The position numbers and the translations under genes were made by a program. The notes beneath the pieces are model-generated. The model did not search any database, was not told where the DNA came from, and saw only the letters and a program-made list of their open reading frames with translations. Positions 13,552-24,239 of a stretch of 64,000 bases of DNA are shown one piece after another. The DNA comes from Viscum album (lineage: Eukaryota > Streptophyta > Magnoliopsida > Santalales > Viscaceae): the NCBI GenBank assembly GCA_963277665.1, contig OY728143.1:538628394-538692393 (forward strand). Reading direction: 5' to 3'. The stretch's first letter is position 1. Each line of letters opens with the position of its first letter.

Positions 13552-13779
13552 ATGAAACGTGGGTTAATCAATTGGGACCAAGTTTCATGTAATATAAATG
13601 GTATTGGGTTTAAAATATCAAGAAATTTGTCGATAAATAATATTAATGGATTATTCCCAATACAAATGGTCTTTAATGACACATGGATTTTTGGTATGAG
13701 ATCAGGTCACAAATCATGTTTTTCTAGTATTGGGTCATCAGTTAATTTGGAGGCAAGGATACCTATATACTATATTTAG
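13552..13779 (+). pseudogene. LINE ORF2 C-terminal fragment
   Basis: A 75-codon open frame contains NWDQVSCNINGIGFKISRN, which fits the plant L1 motif downstream of RT (W-D-K-V-C, x5-6, G-G-L-G-F/I-R-x-L). After it, FNDTWIF and a G-H-K-S-C-F-S-S-I segment are in the right order for the stretch that in relatives reads G-x-x-P-S-x-x-W-R-S-I, but the Trp is lost. The frame ends at 13779, earlier than in relatives. Confidence 0.42.
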
Positions 13780-16700
13780 GTTTATAGGAATTTTTTTTAG
13801 AAATCCTGGAATATATATTATTATATTAAACATCGTCAATGTTTTCGATCCATATGATACATATTCTTGTCTTCACAATATCAAAATTTCTATACGATAC
13901 CATATCATAAAATTGACTATGTGGAATGTGTGTTACAATTTGATGCTTATTTTGGGGAGTGTCTAGTTAATTTCTGTTTGATCATATATCGAATTCTCTA
14001 AATGGTATGAAAATTAATTTTATATGGGTGTTATTACTATAATCCATGTATAATATGAATCATGGAAGGGATATTACGATGAATGATATTAGTGTTTATA
14101 TTTATTTGGAGATTAATATGTACCAACTACTCCAAAAAACCATGTATTGAGTTTATTTTGGGGGCATGATTTAATATAATAGATTTTTTGAGGAGGTAGA
14201 AATATAATTATATTCATTGTAAAAAAATTTCTTAACTGGTAGGTAGTACATAATTAGGTAATTTTTCTTTCATGAAATATTGGGAATATATTAGAGCTTT
14301 AAGTTCCATATATTAGAGATAAACTCATAGAAACATAATATATAAAATGAATATGACTAAAAATTATCTATAATTGTGAGGGATTTTAAGGAACGATCCA
14401 AAATAGATAATTCTTGAATCATGTACTATAAAACCATGGAAACCAAAATTTTATTATGGGGGAAAATATATTTTTTCATTAATTTTCAAATTGATTGATT
14501 AAAGTAAACGTGGTTTAGGTGAATGTATAGTGTCCAATAATCTCTTAGAATTTGGGTTATCTATCCTTGTTTCCAAATTGGATTCCCAAATAAATTTTGG
14601 GAATGTATAAATATATTTATCTATAACTATTAACTAGTATCCTCCCTTTATCATTCATCTAATGTAGAACAACTCTCCATTCCCAAGGTAAATCCTTCTA
14701 CTCCTCATATGGGAATTGATGCATATCATCCTTCTAAACTTTGAATCGAATGAAATCATTTGATATAGATCCCCTTAGGTATAAAATCAACCCTCTTGAG
14801 TCAATAATTTATTTTTATTATCATCATTGTTTCTTTTTATATGATACATTATATATACTATTTATATGGAATTTGTTTGGTTCCCAATTATCTCTCATTG
14901 TTACTCATATATGAGCCTAATACTATATTAGGATTCTACCATAATTATATGGAATGTGGTCTAATAATTTTCCATAAATGTAACATTTTCTATAATTATT
15001 TATCATTTTCCCACATTTCAAAATTATCATTATTTCTATAAAAATGATTAAAACATTTAATTAAATGTGTAAAAAACTATCTTGATGTTCTATAGACCCT
15101 TTGATATGGTTATATGTAGATTCATTCAACAAAAACATGACATGATAGTGGTTATGATTAAATTCTATTACTATTATTAATTCATTATTATGAAAACAAA
15201 ACATTGGTTATTTGACATTTTTATTTTATTGTGTAATCCATAAATTAATTTAATTAAATATTAAAGGGAATGTATATAACACTTGTCTCACTTATCACCT
15301 ATGTGTGGAATGACTAATGACTTAAATTATTTTTTAAATGGTATGATTATCACATACAAGAGAATTAATATTTATAGGTGAAAATGTTATTTGAATTAAA
15401 TAAATTGAAATTTAAAAGATAGTTTCATAATGAATTTCGTTATACTAACAAAATAATTGAGTATTTGACCACTAATTGTAGGCTAGGATCACTTTAATGG
15501 AATGACATTTCGTGAGTAAGGCATTAATACATGCCATGGAACATGTTGGGAAAATCATTAGATGCTAAATGATTCACTAATGAGACCACTATGCAGGATT
15601 CCACACTATGGTTTTTTCAATGAATTATAATAGTTAATTCCTTTTAATATCACATATGATTCAATATTGTCTCTATAAAATTTACTTATGGGGCTATATA
15701 CCTGGATTTTCCTTGATTTCCATAGATACTTAATTCCATGAATTGTCTTATTGTGTTACAAATCAATACAATACATATATTACCTTTGACTAGATCATCA
15801 TAATTTTATATAAAAATTCTTGTTGTAATGAAATGATTTATTCTTTTTTATTACAATCAGATCCATTTATACAATCTTCATGGATTATTACTATGAGTTT
15901 TGTCAACATCCAAAGGATAATAAATCCTCTTTTTAGGTCATAAATGTTTTTATAATATAAAATTCATGATTATGATAAATTATTCCTAGGATGATCTATA
16001 ATTTTATTACTTTCAGAGTCAAATGGATTAGGTTGAATAATGTATGGTCAAAATATTTTCTCCGTAGTATAGTGATCACTACTAGGTTACTATTTATTCA
16101 ATGATTTATATTATACATACACACTAATATATTTTATATTTTAATGAGCTATTTATAGTGGACACCATTTTTGGATCCCAACTGAGTTTTACTCAGACCA
16201 TATTAGAAAAAAATTTGGGTACTTGAAAAAACCATTTGGGTATAGGTATAGATAATTGGATATACCCTTCTATTGATTTTTATTGTATTTAGGGCTGTTA
16301 AAATATAACTAATCCAATTTTCTATATCATGATCAATATTTTTTTGGACTTTCTTATTTTTTATGAATATGTATTTTATGTACATCAGCTATTAGTAAGC
16401 CTTTTTTATTTATGTATTGACATCAAACAGTCTTTATATGAAATTTATTATGGGATTTTCTTATTTATTTTTCATCAAATGTTTACATATAATTCATTGA
16501 ATTTTTAATTTTACTCATTATGTGGTATCCTCAAATTTATCTATAATGAACAATTTTTACCCACTATGTTAAAGATATTATATTATATCCAACATTTCAT
16601 TGTAGACCCTCACAACTAGTTGGGAGCTGTTGTCTTATGAGGTGGTATATTTATGGCCATGGGGCCTACTAGGTTCAATTAAATATTCTTGATTAATTAA

Positions 16701-18426
16701 AAGGACATCATAGAGAGTACTGATAAAAAAATTTCATCTTTATTAATATAAAAATACCAATCATGGATGTCCAATCAGAGACACTAGTTGATGTAGTACT
16801 CTTAAAAATCATTTGATTAAATATATATATGTTAATTACTAACTTAATTATTGATTTATTTACAACCATGATGTTAATATTGATATTGAACTTTTTATCA
16901 ACACCAATGTTCCCCACAAACACATTAATTACAATATTCCTCCAATTAATTTAAAATAATTTGAGAACTAATTTCCACTCAAGAATAGTGAATTTGAATA
17001 AATATATTGAAGACATTCCCTTGATGATAAATTTATAGGTCCTTTCTTTGGTGATCTATATCTATAATAGTAGGTTCCATCCAATGTAAAATTACATCAT
17101 TAATATTCTCTTAATTAGATATAATCAAAACATCATTGTCCACTATGAATCTTTCCTCATCATTATTCAATGTGGCTTCAACCCCATATCTCAGTGATTT
17201 TTGGGTGATGTCCATTATTTATTCATTCACATCACCATCTAATCACTAATATGGATGAGGAGATTAATAACCATAAAAAATCCATTTGATAATGAATATT
17301 GGAACTGAAAACCACTATACGATTACATATAATAATCCCTTATGATTGATTTGTAGTAGAAAATTTTTAACAGTAAATAATATGATCAATTCATTATACC
17401 AATAATTGTTTTATCCCCAAATTAAGAAATGACATCTATAATCTATTAAAATTGGAGTATATTCATTATATACACATAAAACATTGTAATTATATCCCCC
17501 ATATGATGATGTATAATTTGTCTATTGAGGACTGTACTAGACAATTAATTGAAGAAAGGAATAAATATTGTAACGAAATTATGAATTCCTTAACATGTCA
17601 ACATCATAAACTTCAATGAAAATAATATAATATCCTTGAATAAGTATGATTTAGTTTTATATTCACTCAAATATAGTGAATTCCAGATTCCATACACGAC
17701 TGGCTGAATAAAAGTAGCGATGAACAAGAAATGTTTTATTTTACCCCTATACGTAGCCAGTGGAGTCCAACCTAATTATCCTATTTTGACATCATTATCA
17801 TATATCATTACTCACACATTTGGTCTTTACAAAATAGTTTATAGATCCAATGAATTCCTATTGTTTCTATATTTTATAAATATTCTGATCAATGGGTGAT
17901 GGAAATTGATATATTCATAATGACTTTAAACGTGCATTATCATGTTTCATGTAGAAACAGTTAATTACATATTTTTTTTATATAGTGATAGTGGAAAACA
18001 TTATTTCTTGATGGAGAGGATAAAAAATTTAGGTTTCCTTAAATTATTATTTGTTTACTAAAAATTGATTTTGGATTTATAATTCTACTATGAAAAATAA
18101 TTTGATATGTTGAAGGAAGTGTTTCAATAAATATGGAATGATTATATATTTCTATTTTTAATAACCTATCATAATGATAATATTTTAATTTTTTTATAAA
18201 AAATAATTATTCATTACTTAGTATGAGTTATAATACATAATGTATTCATCTATCTTCCCTAATTCAACGATTATTTTGACAATAACCTATTCTATGAGTT
18301 CAACTTTGAATACACATATTGATACATTTGTAATGGTTATATATGACCCTCTTGGGGGAAATATTGAATTTAAAATAAGTTCTTTTTATTTCTAAATATA
18401 TTGTTTTTTAAACAACATTCATATAT
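13780..18426. other. AT-rich stretch without a gene
   Basis: I saw no supportable coding region, RNA gene or element boundary. Open frames of 60-78 codons at 13730-13966, 14841-15041, 16203-16385 and 16708-16923 have no family resemblance and a composition expected by chance in AT-rich DNA. Small patches of higher GC occur near 16600-16680 and 17690-17770 and may be old repeat pieces. Confidence 0.6.
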
Positions 18427-18445
18427 ATTGATGATCACTAAGAGT
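18427..18445 (+). repeat. SINE target-site duplication, 5' copy
   Basis: The 19-bp sequence attgatgatcactaagagt is present without any mismatch on both sides of the SINE (second copy 18825-18843). Such duplications are made when LINE machinery inserts a SINE RNA copy by target-primed reverse transcription. Confidence 0.95.
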
Positions 18446-18454
18446 AGTTGGGTC

Positions 18455-18465
18455 TGGCTTAGTGG
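18455..18465 (+). promoter_or_regulatory. RNA polymerase III box A of the SINE
   Basis: TGGCTTAGTGG matches the consensus TRGCNNAGYNGG at all the positions it covers and lies ten bases from the SINE 5' end, as in tRNA genes. Together with box B it forms the internal promoter bound by TFIIIC. Confidence 0.85.
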
Positions 18466-18497
18466 TAAGCACCCTGTAATGTTACATGAAAAATGGG

Positions 18498-18508
18498 GGG
18501 TCAAAACC
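18498..18508 (+). promoter_or_regulatory. RNA polymerase III box B of the SINE
   Basis: GGGTCAAAACC resembles the box B consensus GGTTCGANNCC with a few changes. It lies 32 bases after box A, in the normal spacing range. The CG of the consensus reads CA here, as expected of CpG decay. Confidence 0.7.
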
Positions 18509-18519
18509 CATGGGGCACA

Positions 18520-18660
18520 GGGTACTGTAGCAGTGCTATAGCGGTACTGTAGCAGTAGTGATACTATTGATCGGTGGGTACTGTAGTAGTGGCAGGACAC
18601 TATAGTGGCATCATGGCACTGTAGTTGCGGCGGGTACGGTAGTAGTCGGGTTACTATTCA
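18520..18660 (+). repeat. CTGTAG-rich imperfect tandem array in the SINE body
   Basis: Variants of TACTGTAGCAGT recur about every 20-40 bases: exact at about 18523 and 18545, tactgtagtagt near 18579, cactgtagttg near 18618 and tacggtagtagt near 18635. The array follows the tRNA-like head directly and makes up about a third of the SINE. It seems to have grown by local duplication within the family's body. Confidence 0.75.
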
Positions 18661-18824
18661 CAGAATGGGCTTTAGGCCAAAAATTTGGGCGTAAGAGCTT
18701 TGTAATGGGCTACATGACAACACGGCCTTCGAGATATGTAAGTGGTCTCCCTCTACCCAGTTAAAAAGAGGTATTTTCTTTTCTTTAATAATAGAATGAG
18801 GCTTCGGCTCCAACCTTTAAAAAA

Positions 18825-18843
18825 ATTGATGATCACTAAGAGT
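18825..18843 (+). repeat. SINE target-site duplication, 3' copy
   Basis: This copy is identical to 18427-18445 over all 19 bases and directly follows the A-rich end of the SINE. Confidence 0.95.
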
Positions 18844-18868
18844 TCCACCACTTAGATCATTATGGAAC

Positions 18869-18873
18869 CATCC
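18869..18873 (+). repeat. LTR-element target duplication, left copy
   Basis: CATCC directly precedes the TG of the 5' LTR, and CATCC at 28404-28408 directly follows the CA of the 3' LTR. Five bases is the usual duplication length for Ty3/gypsy integrase. A chance match of five bases is about 1 in 1000. Confidence 0.75.
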
Positions 18874-18944
18874 TGTAGTACCAACAGTTTCGGGTACATA
18901 TCACCTTTCTTCTGGTTTTTTTAATTGGTGTGTCTTTAATAGAG

Positions 18945-19170
18945 AGAATCCATAAAATAGAGAGTTTCCATAAAATAGATAGTTTTCAAAATGTTCGGTG
19001 GTTCCATAATGTTGGTTTTTTCCAAAAGTTGGTTTATTCCATAATGTGGGTTGTTTCCCTAAAGTGGGTTGTTTCTATAAAGTGGGGTGCTTCTATAGAG
19101 TTTTTTTTCAATAATGTTGGGTGTTTCCATAAATTGGTATGTTTCCATAAAAAATGTGTTATCATAAAAA
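18945..19170 (+). repeat. About 21-bp minisatellite in the 5' LTR
   Basis: Imperfect units of the type GTTTCCATAATGTGGGTT repeat about ten times with a period near 21 bp, with frequent small changes. Because 21 is a multiple of three, one frame stays open across it (18930-19238) and gives a repetitive peptide; this is a by-product of the repeat and not a gene. The same array, shorter, is in the 3' LTR. Confidence 0.8.
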
Positions 19171-20126
19171 TGGTAAATGTGGAGAATGGGAGTGTTTGTG
19201 GGTTTTATAAGGAGTATTGGCACCAAGAGGATGGTTGAACGATCCATACATGGTTTTCCTTAACCGCGTGGTCAAACATTGGTCAGAGGTCAAATCTATA
19301 TCCTATAATATAAGAGATGCTTATTTTTTCCCTATATATTTTTTACTTCGAAATTCCCCTATATCGCGATTATTCATCCAACATGTCTGGAGAATCCTCC
19401 CCACATGAGTTGAAGACTTCCCAGATCCATCCCTTGGTGATTTTGAATTTGATTCTTGAAGTATGTCACCATTATTTCATGATTTTTCTTGTATAATTTG
19501 ATCATCTAAGATCCACTTTTATGATCACAATTAATTCTCTGATATGAACCTGTAGTATATAGATTTACATTTTTTGATGAAAAATATTTCAATGTTAAGT
19601 CGTGATCTTGCTAGGATAAGAGAACTAAGGTCGTTCTTGCAGAATCAACCCCCATTCTTATCCATTCTTCGTCTATTGTAAATGTTTCATCAAAAAATTC
19701 AAGGTAGGTTGCTTCACTCCCATCATCTCTTGCTAGAATTGATGGTATTAGATTAATTTTTTTTATTGGTTGTGAAATTCATATAAAAATCTTCATTTGT
19801 GATTATTTATAGTTATTGTGAAATTGGGTGATCTTGGTGAATGATTGTGCAAAAGGGGTTTAGTGGCATGAATTTTAAATAATGAATTTATTTATGGATT
19901 TTCAAATATTTCTAAATGATTGATAGAAAATATATTTTGAATAGAAATTGTTATCAATAAAAATGGAGTCTTATTGAAATGGTTTGGAATTGAAATGGTT
20001 TAGCATTGAAATGGTTTGGACGGAAATGGTTTTTAATAAAAAGGTGGTTTTATTGAAAGGGGGTTTTTGGCATGATTATTGGGAATATGTGGTGAGTGTT
20101 CATGTTTCTAATACTGGGATTGTCTG

Positions 20127-20264
20127 AAATATGATCTTGTACTCAATGAAAATGATTTAATAGTACATGGGAATTTCTAACATGGGGATCTGTTGAAAAA
20201 TGAACTTGTGCTCGGTGCCAAAGGGTTAATGGAACATCAGAAACAATGACCTTGTGAGTATCAA
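20127..20264 (+). repeat. Two-copy tandem repeat of about 69 bp in the 5' LTR
   Basis: Each unit runs from 'gaaatatgatcttgtactc' type sequence through a TTAATGG/ACATGG segment. Unit 2 begins near 20196 with gaaaaatgaacttgtgctcg. The same doubled structure is in the 3' LTR (about 27438-27570), so the duplication existed before this element inserted. Confidence 0.65.
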
Positions 20265-21077
20265 TGAGGAACCACTCATGAGTGTGGAACTGTCATAACA
20301 TGCAAAGCATGGTTGATTTCATGGGTTTGAGGAATGGTTGGGTATACAGATAATGGGAGATTCTGAAATGGTTTTAATGATTGTTTGGTTATTATTTTGA
20401 AAGAAATATCTTGCTGGAAATATTGGATTCTATTGAACATGTATTCTTTGTCTAATTAATGGTTTTATAAACATGTTTGTAATTTGTTATAAATTTTTTT
20501 TGAGAAATGTTTTATAGAAACTATTTTATATAATTTTTGCTAACTCTTCTAACCTAGTGTCATGAGTAGGGAAGTTATTGGGGAAAGCCCACTATGTTTT
20601 GTAATCACCCCTACATTGGCATTATAGTACTTTTGACAAGTATATCTTCTATGAAAAAGGAATAAGCAATGTTTCACACATGTTTATCATTACCTTAAGA
20701 TGTTTGGGCTGTTCGGTGATTTTTGAGCTTGAATCTTATGAATCATGGAGTCTTGTGGTCATTAGAGAGTCTTGTGTAGTATATCCATTGTGTACTTTGA
20801 TACTTGGTTATTCTTTTATTGTTTCTTACATTTATTTTATTTTTTGATATATGAAGTTTTTGATTTTTCTTTCATTTGTTCACGCATCATCTAGTGAATG
20901 CTGGGTTATGGTTGATAGGTTTATTGGATTATTTATTAAAGTTTAAATTTCCCCTCACTTGTATTTGAAACACTTTTGGCATTATTTCCAACCTTTGGCA
21001 TCTTGAAGGATATTGATAAAGGTCTAGTAATGACTTGTTGAACTGTGAATCCAATGAACACTCATGGGTAAAAAAAA

Positions 21078-21089
21078 TGGTATCAAATT
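21078..21089 (+). other. Primer-binding site, tRNA-iMet type
   Basis: TGGTATCA, then AATT, follows the 5' LTR directly. The first eight bases match the complement of the 3' end of plant initiator tRNA-Met (TGGTATCAGAGC), the usual primer of Ty3/gypsy chromoviruses. The last bases have decayed. Confidence 0.85.
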
Positions 21090-21718
21090 GATCAGTCCTT
21101 GCATAATAAGAAGTCATCTATGTTCCTAGTTTTGGATATGAAATCCCTTCTTGTCTACTCCATAGTTGGGAATCATAGAAAGGAGTTGGATTGTCCGATC
21201 ATGAAACATATAGAATAAAAGGGTGTAGCTTTCCCATTTATGTTGAACATCATGTTATCATATATTTGGATAAATAAGTGTTTGGAGACACTTCTAGAAT
21301 TTTGAAATCTCATTGTCATGGGTTTATCCAATGAGACGAGCATGGAATGCATTATAGAGTAATGACTTCCCACTAAGAGTGCAAACATAATTTCGAGGAA
21401 TGATTCATGTTGTGAAAAAATTGATAATTTTTTAAATAGAATTGAATTGGGTTTCAAATGAATTATTTTGAAATAGCGAATACATATCATATTTTGAAAA
21501 TGGTTTATTTTTCCATAGCGTGATAAGTGTTTAAAAAAATGGATGAACAATGGAAATAAGTTGTTTTGGGAAAAAATTGTTGTGATATTTGATGTGATAG
21601 AATTTGAAATACAATTCCAACAGTTTATAGAGAGTGATATTAATAGTTGGTGTTGTTATATTAGAAAATTGCAACAGGTAGGCATCGTGAAAACCATCAA
21701 GAAAAATCTGTAGAAAAT
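21090..21718 (+). other. Leader between primer-binding site and gag
   Basis: About 630 bases of untranslated leader with no coding match on the + strand. The open frames seen here on the - strand (21173-21550 and 21531-21737) show no family resemblance. The leader would have held packaging signals, none of which can be read directly. Confidence 0.6.
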
Positions 21719-22640
21719 ATGGTTGCACCCGAACCACGTGTGAACCAAGAGCTGGATCAGAGTATTGTCCACGCTTTTCTAGTTAGGGAAACAGGGAACC
21801 ATAGAATGAGACACAACATGTGGATCATACCATCTAATTCATGAGGCATAATCTACATAATTTTCAAGGAGATTCTAAATTTGAGAGGGAAGAGGTGTGG
21901 CTAGGTTGGGTGAATTGTATCATCGACTTCATCGGAAAACATGTAGAGATAACAATCAAACTAGAGACATATATTAGCAATGATCATTCACGTCAGTGGT
22001 GGGATTTAGCAGTGTAGGATAAATTGGATGATAGAATTACATGGAAGGATGTTGAGGAATTGTTCAATAAAAAATTCTATCATCACACACTAAAGATCTT
22101 GAAAATGACTGACTTCTTCAACATGATACTAGAGAGTCAATCTTTCATAGAGTATGCAGCTATTTTCATGAAAAAAGTAAATATTTCACCAGAAGTTGCG
22201 ACAAGTTCGTCTTTGAAGGCATACATCTTCGAATCTGGGCTACAACAAGAGATTCGATCATAGATTGTAGTACATTGTATTAAATATTATACTTATATAT
22301 TGAATAGTGTGACTGTAGCAAAATTTTATATATAGAGAACTATAAGGTGATGCATGATGATACCAATAAAAATGGTGGGAACTCATACACTAGTAATGTA
22401 GAAAAGGGACACTTGTTTCCATGGTGAAAGTGGAAATCAGAACCAGATGGCTATATTAGAAAGTCTTCCTCCACCACCCTAGAGGAAAGTAAGTTTTCTT
22501 CAATGTAGTTCACATGAACACATAAATTGATATTTTAAGGAACAACCTAGAGCTTGTCATAATTCACACAACATAGGACATCATCGGTGCTATTTTGGTA
22601 GTTCTTCTACGTTAGGTACATGAAACCCTTTTTAGGAGTT
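21719..22640 (+). pseudogene. gag: gag remnant
   Basis: Gag builds the particle that packages the element RNA. The likely start is ATG at 21719 (MVAPEPRVNQELD). Across a frame change, 21860-22260 reads FQGDSKFEREE, WWDLAV, ITWKDVEELFNKKFY and FIEYAAIFMKK, matching the family's core in order (GD.DP..AE.WL, WW..V, TW.DF..LF..KY, V.EYA..F). The part from 22024 to 22263 is one open frame of 79 codons. At 22501-22600 the frame CSSHEHIN-stop-YF and CHNSHNIGHHRCYF are two decayed CCHC zinc knuckles, each missing one or more ligands. Stops at about 22018, 22261 and in the first knuckle break the gene. Confidence 0.8.
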
Positions 22641-22839
22641 TCATGAATCATATTCTTTGACTAGAAGAGGCCAACATAATCAACCTCATCAGCAGAGCAG
22701 AACTAGACATGTTTTTTCAATAAATACCATGACTCTCCAACCAAGGAAACCTCATAAAGGAAACAAGAAGAATTATGTAGGGGAGAAACAATTGTATATA
22801 GCTGAGTAGATGATTGTTGATGATTAGGTTGGACCATCT

Positions 22840-23215
22840 AAAGTGAGAGGTATGATTCATTAGAATTATACCTTTGTGAATTCTTTGTTTGATACTAGTG
22901 CATCCCATTCCTTAATTGCTTCTCATGTTGTTGACATGGTATGTTTAAAACCGAAAATGATGCCTTCTGAATTGAAAACTCAAACTCTTCTCTATGAATG
23001 AGAATGTCAACCCATTGTGTGTAGAGCATGTGTTGTAACAATTGATGGATCTGGGCTAAAATGGGACTTCAAAATATAGGATATAGATGTCTATGATGTA
23101 ATCCTGGGTGTGGATTGGCTGACAATGTTCAAGGCTCAAATCAACTATTTTAAGAGAACAATTAATTTTCTGGTTGAGGATGGAATCAAGCATCTCCTTA
23201 GAGAATAAATTAAAT
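22840..23215 (+). pseudogene. Aspartic protease remnant
   Basis: The protease cuts the gag-pol polyprotein. At 22876-22920 the frame reads NSLFDTSASHSLIAS, which is the active-site segment DTGASHSFI with Gly changed to Ser at 22897-22899. The flap region follows, with a stop near 23000, and the C-terminal signature IDVYDVILGVDWLTMF is at about 23083-23130, matching FDVILGMDWL. Spacing between the two motifs is normal. A DTS in place of DTG is not expected to be active. Confidence 0.85.
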
Positions 23216-23217
23216 TA

Positions 23218-24060
23218 ATGAAGTGTGAAAAGATATTTTTGGAACCAATGGTGGAAAATATCTCTTACCAATTCGTAGAATTGAATTTGTCATCAATAGA
23301 AGAGATCAAGGAAAACAGTTTTCCTGTTGTTGTGGACAAATTTCTAGATGTCTTTCCCAAGATCTTCTCAAGGATACCACATCCAAGGGAAGTTATGTTT
23401 ATGATTTATCTTCCTCTGAGGACTAGTACTATTTACATTTCATATTATTGGAAAACACCAATATAGTGACGAGAATTTAAAGTTTAGTTAGCAGAGCAGG
23501 ATGGAATGTGTTTATTACACAAGTATGTCTATATGGGTAGCACCAGTTTTGTTCATGAAGAATGAAAATTTATACCCTCAGCTATGTGTTTTTTATCGTA
23601 TGACTTACCATGTTATGATAATGAAAAAATATCCACTTCCACACATTGATTATCAGTTCGATCAATTAACGGTAGGTCAGTGATTCTCAAAGATTGACTT
23701 ACAATTAGGATATCAACAATTGAAAGTTCATGAAGAGGGTAATCCAATGATAGAATTCATAACTAGATATGGACACTATGAATATATAGTCATGCTAATC
23801 GGTCTAGTGAATGAACCAGTGGTCTTCATGGAATTGATTAATATAATATTTCCACATTATTTGTATTCTTTTTTTGTGGTTCTTGGGGATGATGTTTTGG
23901 TCTATTAAATGATAATGGTTGATCATGATGTGCACTTAGAAATAGTGAAACAAATCATAGGAGATCATCATTTTTCTCCAAATTATCAAAGTGTGATTTT
24001 TTAATATAAGAAGTACATTTTCATGGATATATCATTTCAAATAAAGTAGTTTCTATAGAT
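23218..24060 (+). pseudogene. Reverse transcriptase remnant
   Basis: This domain copied element RNA into DNA. All main blocks can be read in order despite stops. VVDKFLDVFPKIFSRIPHPR (23320-23390) is the approach to RT. WVAPVLFMKNEN and MKKYPLPHIDYQFDQL (23530-23680) are motif 1-2 blocks. FSKIDLQLGYQQL (23687-23722) carries the first catalytic Asp. FITRYGHYEYIVMLIGLVNEPVVFMELIN (in pieces, 23755-23850) is the GL.NAP.F block. VVLGDDVLVY (23875-23907) is the YxDD box, here L-G-D-D, so the two Asp remain but the aromatic residue and Ile have changed. Stops at 23466, 23683 and 23906 split the domain into three open frames of 60-82 codons. Confidence 0.9.
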
Positions 24061-24239
24061 CTTGAAAAGAATAATGTCATTATCTTTTAAAAACCACTGA
24101 ACAATGATTTTGAGTTATGAATTTTTCATGGTCTATCAATTTTCTGCCGATTCTTTTTTCCTGACTTCTTGCATCTAGAATAGAAAATAACAGCTCTAAA
24201 AAGAAGAATTCTTTATTCTAATTGGTAGAAGAATATCAG
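24061..24239 (+). other. RT thumb to RNase H linker remnant
   Basis: By position this is the RT thumb and linker, ending in the segment that in relatives precedes the 'LTTAPIL' start of RNase H. I can read YQFSADSFF and related hydrophobic residues but no diagnostic motif. Confidence 0.4.

Larger units (their letters stand above)
10298..13779 (+). mobile_element. Candidate decayed L1-type LINE
   Basis: Three separate + strand segments resemble parts of plant LINEs and lie in the expected order: an ORF1-like zinc-knuckle piece (10298-10606), a reverse-transcriptase piece (12978-13240) and an ORF2 C-terminal piece (13552-13779). The spacing from the knuckle to RT fits an endonuclease and early RT region now beyond recognition. 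The RT to C-terminal spacing is about 500 bp shorter than usual, so a deletion would be needed. I see no poly(A) tail or target duplication, and each match alone is weak; it is their order on one strand that supports the call. The outer limits are those of the recognised pieces only. These could instead be chance matches in AT-rich sequence. Confidence 0.42.
18446..18824 (+). mobile_element. Full-length tRNA-derived SINE
   Basis: This is a 379-bp short interspersed element that would be transcribed by RNA polymerase III and copied by LINE enzymes in trans. It has a tRNA-like head with box A (18455-18465) and a box B (about 18498-18508), a middle rich in CTGTAG motifs (18520-18660), a tRNA-unrelated body with a polypyrimidine patch near 18748-18786, and a short A-rich 3' end (18819-18824). 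A perfect 19-bp target duplication flanks it, so both ends are certain. The perfect duplication suggests a fairly recent insertion compared with everything around it. It lies only 30 bp upstream of the Tekay-like element that starts at 18874. I cannot name its SINE family from memory with confidence. Confidence 0.9.
18874..21077 (+). repeat. 5' LTR of the + strand element
   Basis: The left edge is tgtagtaccaacagtttcgg, which aligns with tgtacaaccagtttgggg at 26264. Matching landmarks between the LTRs include tttttaattggtgt (about 18918 and 26305), tacatggtt (about 19246 and 26562), aattcaaggtagg (about 19698 and 27015), gtgctcggtgccaaagggtt (about 20208 and 27530) and atgggt near the right ends. 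It holds a 21-bp minisatellite (about 18945-19170) and a 69-bp duplication (about 20127-20264). No TATA box stands out. The right edge is set by the primer-binding site, where the usual CA end has decayed into an A run. Confidence 0.88.

Noticed and set aside
18446..18520. A functional tRNA gene at the SINE head
   Set aside because: Only boxes A and B are tRNA-like; no acceptor stem or cloverleaf can be formed, and the A-tail plus target duplication show it is a SINE.
18370..18600. 76-codon open frame on the - strand
   Set aside because: It overlaps the SINE head and CTGTAG array; the repeats create the open frame.
18930..19238. 102-codon repetitive open frame on the + strand
   Set aside because: It is made by the 21-bp LTR minisatellite, whose period is a multiple of three. 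It lies inside the LTR, and the other LTR does not keep it open.
21173..21550. 125-codon open frame on the - strand
   Set aside because: It lies in the leader of the + strand element, on the opposite strand, with no recognisable motif.
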